A DNA stretch of 7,050 nucleotides from an uncultured Rhodobacter sp. (lineage in GTDB: Bacteria; Pseudomonadota; Alphaproteobacteria; Rhodobacterales; Rhodobacteraceae), in contig CALGTJ010000104.1 in assembly GCA_937901435.1 (NCBI GenBank), positions 1 to 7,050 on the forward strand, in the 5' to 3' direction. The position numbers were made by a program, and so were the translations under genes. This document shows positions 1-4,633 of this stretch, in pieces (positions within the stretch are counted from its first letter, which is position 1; each line of letters begins with the position of its first letter). The notes beneath the pieces are model-generated. The model was not told the origin of the DNA and ran no database searches. It saw nothing but the letters and a program-made list of their open reading frames with translations.

Positions 1-41
1 CTGGGGATATCGCGCGCGAGATAATAAATCGTGAACCGCAC
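1..41 (-). CDS. Possible N-terminus of a divergent gene, cut by the left edge
   Basis: Reading leftward from a GTG at 41, the frame is open to the window edge and gives 13 codons, MRFTIYYLARDIP, with an in-frame TAA a few codons upstream of the GTG. An AAGGA-like purine stretch lies directly against the GTG, which is too close for a normal ribosome binding site, so the true start could be elsewhere or the frame could be spurious. The peptide reads like a normal protein beginning, and a divergent gene would explain the non-coding stretch up to 243. Function cannot be assigned from so few residues. Confidence 0.27.
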   Translation of the reverse strand, partial: MRFTIYYLARDIP

Positions 42-228
42 TCCTTGTCTTTAACAAAAGGCCATCGTGCATGGAAACGAGCACCCGGCGGGGCAAGATT
101 TGTGCTAAGGCTGGGTCGCGTCCAGAACAGGACTGTCGGCCTGTCACAACCTGCTTTGAAATGTGGCCGGGTCCGGAGTACACCCTGAAAGACCGCAAAA
201 AACACATCACCCCGATGAATCCAAAAAT

Positions 229-235
229 GGAGGAG
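229..235 (+). promoter_or_regulatory. Strong Shine-Dalgarno deciding the start of the MpaB-like gene
   Basis: GGAGGAG lies 8 bases before the ATG at 244. The same frame is open further upstream to an ATG at 163, but that codon has no comparable site and the 27 extra residues (rich in His, Lys, Pro) look non-coding. The SD therefore selects 244 as the start. Confidence 0.8.
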
Positions 236-243
236 CCTCGATC

Positions 244-1080
244 ATGTCGCGGTGGGCCGCCGAAATTCAGGCATTGAACCCTGAGACCGATTACGAGCGG
301 ATCTGCTATCTGCTTGGCGCTTATGAGTTCTCGTGGGACATTGAAAAAGCGTTGGAATTTGCGCTTTTCCGCACCTATGGCGTGCCGTCTATCTCTGGTC
401 TTTTGGCGCGCACCGGGGCGTTTCGGGACGACCCGCGCAAGCGCTATGACGATACGGAATTACTGCTGTCCGAGATTGCCGAAAATGGGCAGGACAGCGA
501 CAGGGGCCGCGCCGCGCTGGCGCGCATGAATGACATGCATGGGCGCTACCGGATCTCGAATGACGACATGCTTTATGTGCTGTCCACTTTCATCGTGGAA
601 CCGGTGCGCTGGCTGGAACGGTTTGGCAAACGCCCGATGACGCAGACCGAGATACAGGCCAGCGTGTGCTACTATCGCGCCCTTGGGGAAAAGATGGGGA
701 TCACGGAAATTCCCAAGTGTTTCAAGAGCTTTGCGGCCTACCAGCAAGGGTATGAGAACGCCCATTTCACCTATCACACCACCAATGCCGAAATCGGCTG
801 CCTCACGCGGGATTTGTTGCTGTCGATGTATTTGCCCAAATGGCTGGTGCCCGCATCGCGCCCGGCTGTGCACGCGCTTTGTGATCCGCCGTTACGGCGC
901 GCGATGGGGTTTGCGGACCCACCGCAGTGGCTTGAGAGGGTTTTGACCACAGCCTTGCGCGCCAGAGCGCGGTTTTTACGGATCCTGCCCGCGCGCCGTC
1001 GTCCCAGACGGATCACAAAGCGTCGCCGACCGGGTTACCCTGACGGCTACCGGATCCGCGACCTTGGCACCTTCCGCTAA
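244..1080 (+). CDS. MpaB / rubber-oxygenase catalytic-domain family protein (formerly DUF2236), putative haem oxygenase
   Basis: The 278-residue product is recognisable as the MpaB-type oxygenase family. In fungi MpaB oxidatively cleaves the farnesyl side chain of a mycophenolic acid intermediate; in bacteria the related Lcp cleaves polyisoprene using haem b. Seen here: ALEFALFRTYGVPSISGLL (residues 36-54), RYDDT (67-71), MNDMHGRY (95-102), NDDMLYVLSTFIVEP (106-120), a YYRALGEKMGI segment (143-153), and the family-like C-terminal end YPDGYRIRDLGTF. By analogy with Lcp, R67 and T71 (spaced like Lcp R164/T168) and H99 (like the axial haem ligand H198) are the candidate active-site residues; this mapping is inference. 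No signal peptide or clear membrane helix is visible, so it is probably cytosolic or peripheral, unlike ER-anchored fungal MpaB. Residues 239-262 are very Arg-rich. The substrate is unknown; an isoprenoid is a reasonable guess. It is followed by a 314-base gap, so it is probably monocistronic. Confidence 0.88.
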   Translation: MSRWAAEIQALNPETDYERICYLLGAYEFSWDIEKALEFALFRTYGVPSISGLLARTGAFRDDPRKRYDDTELLLSEIAENGQDSDRGRAALARMNDMHGRYRISNDDMLYVLSTFIVEPVRWLERFGKRPMTQTEIQASVCYYRALGEKMGITEIPKCFKSFAAYQQGYENAHFTYHTTNAEIGCLTRDLLLSMYLPKWLVPASRPAVHALCDPPLRRAMGFADPPQWLERVLTTALRARARFLRILPARRRPRRITKRRRPGYPDGYRIRDLGTFR

Positions 1081-1223
1081 GGCAGGGAACACTGGCGGAC
1101 CTTGATCGCATCAGGGAATGGATGCCCCACTGTGCAGGGCTGTTCAGGCTGACGCCGTTGACCGTGATCTTGATTGAGTTAAAAGACAAAGATCTGAGTG
1201 ACCGTCAAAGATGGTTTCTTTCG

Positions 1224-1229
1224 TATAAT
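1224..1229 (+). promoter_or_regulatory. Candidate -10 hexamer (TATAAT) upstream of the SulP gene
   Basis: A perfect TATAAT sits about 165 bases before the SulP start, in a locally AT-richer stretch. The -35 region is weak: the hexamer at 17-bp spacing (1201-1206) is ACCGTC, and TGACCG at 1199-1204 would need a 19-bp spacer. If used, transcription would begin near 1236 and the 18-bp repeats and the small upstream frame would both lie in the 5' leader. The 1081-1394 gap otherwise shows only a short GCATC/GATGC inverted repeat (1108-1125) with no T-run. Confidence 0.35.
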
Positions 1230-1251
1230 ATCGAGGGGCGGTATCGGGGTC

Positions 1252-1398
1252 ATGGTTTTGGAAAGAATGCGCCAAGCCTTTGATCAAGGGCCAACCTTGG
1301 ATCAAAAATCAGTCTTGGATCAAGGGCCGCACAGGCGTGCGCTGCCTCTTGGACCCGCCGCCATTCGGCCCTTTTCTGCAAAAGCGTCCCCGTTGTGA
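1252..1398 (+). CDS. Possible 48-residue leader peptide overlapping the SulP start
   Basis: An ATG at 1252, preceded by GAGGGGCGG (1233-1241) and GGGG (1246-1249), opens a 48-codon frame ending in TGA at 1396-1398. That stop overlaps the GTG start of the transporter gene as GTGA, the classic geometry for translational coupling. The transporter GTG itself has no recognisable Shine-Dalgarno (the bases before it are pyrimidine-rich), which makes re-initiation by ribosomes ending this frame attractive. The peptide carries a hexapeptide repeat, AFDQGP / TLDQKS / VLDQGP, produced by the underlying DNA repeat. No homologous family is recognised. The same frame extends upstream to a GTG at 1198, but that start would lie before the candidate -10. 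The frame may instead be an accident of the repeat. Confidence 0.3.
   Translation: MVLERMRQAFDQGPTLDQKSVLDQGPHRRALPLGPAAIRPFSAKASPL
1276..1329 (+). repeat. Three 18-bp tandem repeats in the SulP leader
   Basis: Three consecutive units have an exact 18-base period: the cores TTTGATCAA (1279-1287), TTGGATCAA (1297-1305) and TTGGATCAA (1315-1323), with GGGCC following the first and third cores. The first core contains the palindrome TTGATCAA. Because 18 is a multiple of three, the repeat preserves reading frame and encodes a six-residue repeat in the overlapping small frame. It could be protein-binding DNA, a repetitive leader peptide, or a neutral expansion; the sequence alone does not decide. 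Confidence 0.8.
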
Positions 1399-3695
1399 CG
1401 CAAGCCACAGATCCCTTGGCAGGCGACAGCAAGACACCCAAAAACCGGGCGTTTGCCTCTTTCATCAATAGCCTGACCTCACCGAACATCCTGCTGCCCA
1501 ATTTGATGGCAGCGCTGATCCTGGGGGTCTTGAATATTGCCACCGCACTTGCGATTGGCACTTTGATCTTTTCCGGCCCGCTGGCCCCCTATCAAACCAT
1601 GGGCATCGGCCTGTTCCTGATCTCGACCTTGGTGGGCGGTGTTCTGGTGCCCGCCGCCAGCGGCTACAAGGCGATCGCCTCTGGCCCCCGCAGCGGTCAG
1701 GCGCCGATCTTTGCCGCGATGGCCGCCTCTGTCGTGGTCGTCATGGGAGAGGCCCCCGCAGAGAACATGGCCGTCACCGTCGTTGTCACCCTCTTGATCG
1801 CCACCGTCCTAATCGGCGTTTTTCTGTTTGTCGTCGGTTTTGCTAAGATCGGCGCGATGGTGCGCTATATCCCCTTTCCGGTCATGGGCGGGACCTTTGC
1901 GGGGCTTGGCTTTCTTCTGATCAAAGGCGGGATCCTTGTGGCGCTGGGGCGCGATGCGGTCAGGGCCACCACCCCCGGCCACGTGTTATCGGCGGACTTG
2001 TTAATCCAACTTTTGCCTGCCGCAGGCTTTGCCATGGCGGTTCTGGTTTTGGAAAGAGTCATAAAATACAAACACTTGATTCCTGTCCTGATCGCCCTCA
2101 GCATCTGTAGCTTTTACGTCGTTCTCTTTAGTCTTGGCGAAACCATGCAAAGCGCCATCGCCGCCAATTGGCTGCCTCAGCCCAGCCAGACAGGATCCTT
2201 TCTGCCGATCCTGACATCCGACCAGATCGCGCTGGTCGACTGGACCGCCGTTGCGTCCCAGACCGGGGCAATCGTGGTTCTGGGGCTGTTATGTGTGATC
2301 ATGTTGTTGATTGATGTCTCTGGTTTCGAAATCCAGATCAACCGCGACCTCGATCCCGACTACGAGCTTAAAGTCGCAGGCGTTTCCAACATTATCGGCG
2401 GATTGATCTTTAGTCCCCTCGCCTGCCAGTCAAATTCAGGCACAACGATTGCGGTGCAAATGGGGGGCACACGATTTGTCATGATCCTGTTTTATGGGGC
2501 GCTTGTGGCAGGTGTCATCTGGATCGGCCCTGCCCCCATCGCCTATATGCCGCCATTCGTGCTGGGTGGGTTCCTGATGTACATCGGCATCAAGGCGTTG
2601 ATCCGCTGGGTCTGGAACGCCCGCCACAGGCTGCCGCTGGGGGATATGCTGGTGGTCCTGTCAATTCTGTGCGTGGTTGGCGGGTTTGGAATCCTGCAGG
2701 GCGTCGGCGTCGGGATCGGGCTTGCGACCGTTCTTTTCGTCCATCGATACAGTCAGTTGAGCATTATCAAGACGCGGATGTCCGGGTCAGAATATATGGC
2801 CAATATCGACCGCAGCATTGAGGATCAGGCCTGTCTGGACGCCCATGCCAAATCCTTGCAGTTGTTTATTCTGCAGGGCTATTTGTTCTTCGGCTCCTCC
2901 ACCCGCTTGCTGGAACAGATCAAAACCATGCTGGACGGGCCAAACCGGGGGCCTCTGGCCTATCTGCTGATGGATTTTCGTCATGTGGACGCCATCGACA
3001 CCTCGGCGGCAAATTGTTTTGCCAAGCTGATGCAATGGTGCAAACGCGATGGGCTGACCCTTGTTCTGACCGGCGGATCGGCGGATATGACAGAGCGTCT
3101 GACGCAACTGGCCCATGACCTTGGCGTGTACGGCACGACCGTGCAGATCTTTCACGATCTCGAAGAGGGGGTCGGCTGGTGCCACGACGAGATCCTGAAA
3201 CAGACGGCCAAAGACAAGGACGCGCCGGGCCAAACCAGCAAAGATCCCGGCGCGGACGCCGGGTTCGAGCATGTCCTCGCAGAACTTCTGGGCAACGCCA
3301 AGGCTGCCGCGCGTATTTCACCTTTCTTTCAGCGGGTCGAATTGGTCAAGGATCAGCGCCTCTTTACCCAAGGCGACCCCGGAGACGCGCTATACCTGAT
3401 CCTGCAAGGCTCGATCTCGATTGTCCTTGATGTGCCCGGCAAACCTGCCCTGACGGTGCGCACGATGCGTGCGGGCGCGATCCTTGGCGAGATGGCGCTG
3501 TATACAAAAGAGCCGCGCTCTGCCTCGGCGGTGGCCCGGCAAAACTGTGTGCTCTACCGGCTGGATCGTGAAGGATATGAGACGTTGCAGCAGACCTACC
3601 CCCGCGCCTTTGGCCTGTTCCATTCCTATGTGGTGCGCCTGATGGCCGAACGTCTTGGACGGGCCAACCGCGCCATTCTGGCTCTGTCGCGCTAG
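1395..3695 (+). CDS. SulP-family anion transporter with STAS and cyclic-nucleotide-binding domains
   Basis: The 766-residue inner-membrane protein has three modules. The first (about 28-455) is a polytopic SulP/SLC26-type transport domain, with a helix-rich start and a SGPRSGQAPIFAAMA segment near residue 96 resembling the substrate-site region of the family. The second (about 488-600) is a STAS domain, with the hallmark MDFRHVDAIDTSA at 526-538. A charged, flexible linker (about 603-625) joins it to a cyclic-nucleotide-binding domain (about 641-762). The phosphate-binding cassette reads GEMALYTKEPRSASAVA; its Glu (E699) and Arg (R708), the usual ligand contacts, are both present, so cAMP or cGMP binding is plausible. 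The same architecture occurs in bacterial SulP proteins and in the yeast Vsb1-like group; the classical PxxxAYA sulfate-permease signature is not obvious, so sulfate should not be assumed as substrate. The GTG start is the only start codon between the in-frame stop at 1281 and the first helices. It has no clear Shine-Dalgarno and overlaps an upstream small frame. Confidence 0.9.
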   Translation: MTQATDPLAGDSKTPKNRAFASFINSLTSPNILLPNLMAALILGVLNIATALAIGTLIFSGPLAPYQTMGIGLFLISTLVGGVLVPAASGYKAIASGPRSGQAPIFAAMAASVVVVMGEAPAENMAVTVVVTLLIATVLIGVFLFVVGFAKIGAMVRYIPFPVMGGTFAGLGFLLIKGGILVALGRDAVRATTPGHVLSADLLIQLLPAAGFAMAVLVLERVIKYKHLIPVLIALSICSFYVVLFSLGETMQSAIAANWLPQPSQTGSFLPILTSDQIALVDWTAVASQTGAIVVLGLLCVIMLLIDVSGFEIQINRDLDPDYELKVAGVSNIIGGLIFSPLACQSNSGTTIAVQMGGTRFVMILFYGALVAGVIWIGPAPIAYMPPFVLGGFLMYIGIKALIRWVWNARHRLPLGDMLVVLSILCVVGGFGILQGVGVGIGLATVLFVHRYSQLSIIKTRMSGSEYMANIDRSIEDQACLDAHAKSLQLFILQGYLFFGSSTRLLEQIKTMLDGPNRGPLAYLLMDFRHVDAIDTSAANCFAKLMQWCKRDGLTLVLTGGSADMTERLTQLAHDLGVYGTTVQIFHDLEEGVGWCHDEILKQTAKDKDAPGQTSKDPGADAGFEHVLAELLGNAKAAARISPFFQRVELVKDQRLFTQGDPGDALYLILQGSISIVLDVPGKPALTVRTMRAGAILGEMALYTKEPRSASAVARQNCVLYRLDREGYETLQQTYPRAFGLFHSYVVRLMAERLGRANRAILALSR

Positions 3696-3724
3696 GGTCA
3701 CCCCGCCCGTTTCAAAGCGACGCC

Positions 3725-3850
3725 ATGATCGACCATCCGCACAGCCCCGACACTGACAGCGACAGGTTGCAACGCCCCGTTCCCGATCGCCCTAACCCTA
3801 TAGTTTTGCAGATCAAAGCGTGGAAAATCATGGTGTCCCCTGAGGAATGA
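3725..3850 (+). CDS. Marginal 41-codon open frame
   Basis: An ATG at 3725 opens a 41-residue frame (beginning MIDHPHSPDTD, ending KAWKIMVSPEE) in the gap between the transporter and the secreted-protein gene. It has no good Shine-Dalgarno and no recognised domain or signal. The Asp/Pro-rich first half is compatible with chance in GC-rich DNA. It is recorded because the rest of this gap (3696-3892) shows only a weak -10-like TATGAT at 3855-3860. Confidence 0.12.
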   Translation: MIDHPHSPDTDSDRLQRPVPDRPNPIVLQIKAWKIMVSPEE

Positions 3851-3892
3851 GGCGTATGATATGACCATTGATCAAATCCAAAGGCACATCCC

Positions 3893-4438
3893 ATGAAGTT
3901 TAATCTATTCATCGCCACAGCAGCGCTTGCTGCGTCTTTGACCACCTCTGCCATGGCGCAAACCCCGATCATCGTCGGGAGCAAGGCGATATTGGGAGTT
4001 GGGATCGGGTCAGAGGCAAATTCTGCCGCCACATCGCTCAAGGCGTTGCTTGGCCCCGGCGACGACAGCGGATGGGTCGATGGCTGCGAGTTCAACGGCG
4101 TTCAGGAACGCTTTATCACATGGGGCGGGCTGACCGTTTATTTCGAGGTCACCGACCGCGGCCCGGTCCTGATCAACTGGTCCTACGGGCTGGATTATGA
4201 CACCGGCCGCGCACGCCCCGGCGGCCCCGAGATCTCGCAAATCAAACTGCCCAAGGGCGTCACGATGGGCAGCAATTTCACCACGGCCGTGCGCAGCTAC
4301 AACGGAACACCTGTCCTCAATGACGTTTTTGGCGTTGGAATTTATGACGGAGATGGCTTTGCCCTCATGACCAAAGACGAAAATCTGAACGGCCCCATAG
4401 ATCAGGTGGCCGTGCCGTATTTCATCTACTGCGACTAA
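3893..4438 (+). CDS. Secreted/periplasmic protein of unknown function with two related halves
   Basis: The 181-residue product starts with a clear Sec signal peptide: MKFN, a hydrophobic core rich in Ala and Leu, then AMA before Gln23, giving signal peptidase I cleavage after residue 22 and a mature protein of about 159 residues. No lipobox cysteine is present. AAAGG at 3880-3884, 8 bases before the ATG, supports the start. The mature part has two similar segments, GVGIGS at 35-40 and GVTMGS at 122-127, each followed by a short helix-like stretch and then G-P or G-T-P (54-55, 138-140). The halves are about 87 residues apart, which suggests an internal duplication. The only cysteines, C65 and C180 (next to last), could form a disulfide. 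The pattern resembles small secreted domains of the BamE/BLIP-like type (GM/GV-x-G-S/T ... LG-x-P), but that is a guess from motif spacing. No function is assigned. It lies about 200 bases after the transporter gene and is probably transcribed separately. Confidence 0.82.
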   Translation: MKFNLFIATAALAASLTTSAMAQTPIIVGSKAILGVGIGSEANSAATSLKALLGPGDDSGWVDGCEFNGVQERFITWGGLTVYFEVTDRGPVLINWSYGLDYDTGRARPGGPEISQIKLPKGVTMGSNFTTAVRSYNGTPVLNDVFGVGIYDGDGFALMTKDENLNGPIDQVAVPYFIYCD

Positions 4439-4454
4439 CGAAATTCGCGAAAGA

Positions 4455-4511
4455 CCAGCATTGCTTAACGCCACCTGACATCAAAGATTTCAAGGCCTTA
4501 AGCGATGCTGG
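4455..4511. terminator. Long stem-loop between convergent genes, candidate bidirectional terminator
   Basis: CCAGCATTGCTTAACGCC (4455-4472) pairs with GGCCTTAAGCGATGCTGG (4494-4511): 16 Watson-Crick pairs, one G-T wobble and one C-C mismatch over 18 positions, with a 21-base loop. It begins 17 bases after the stop of the secreted-protein gene. On the plus strand a T5 run (4521-4525) follows only after a 9-base gap; on the minus strand TCTTTCG follows the stem closely. It could end both convergent transcripts or protect a 3' end. The long loop and the weak T-tracts are not typical of an intrinsic terminator, so it could also be a dispersed palindromic element. Confidence 0.5.
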
Positions 4512-4633
4512 ACACGCAAGGTTTTTCGCAAAACGCTATGTTACAGACGCTAGAGGGGGCCTCCACCTCCAGACCACTCTCTTGCGAACCGACAGCCTGC
4601 GCCGCGATCTTGGCACCCGCGCCTGACTTTATC

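Noticed and set aside
156..184. Promoter for the oxygenase gene: TTGAAA (156-161) with TACACC 17 bases on
   Set aside because: The -35 match is good but the -10 matches only three of six consensus bases; too weak to annotate.
163..243. Upstream 27-codon extension of the oxygenase from the ATG at 163
   Set aside because: It has no ribosome binding site and no family-like sequence, while the ATG at 244 has a near-perfect one.
1276..1329. CRISPR-like array
   Set aside because: Units are 18 bp, contiguous, with no spacers and only three copies; this is a simple tandem repeat.
1250..1561. 103-residue minus-strand frame containing a DPRL-like repeat
   Set aside because: The repeat is just the 18-bp DNA repeat read on the other strand, and half the frame is antisense to the SulP N-terminus.
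3712..4095. 127-residue minus-strand open frame
   Set aside because: It is mostly antisense to the secreted-protein gene, which has a clear signal peptide and ribosome binding site; no supporting features on the minus strand.
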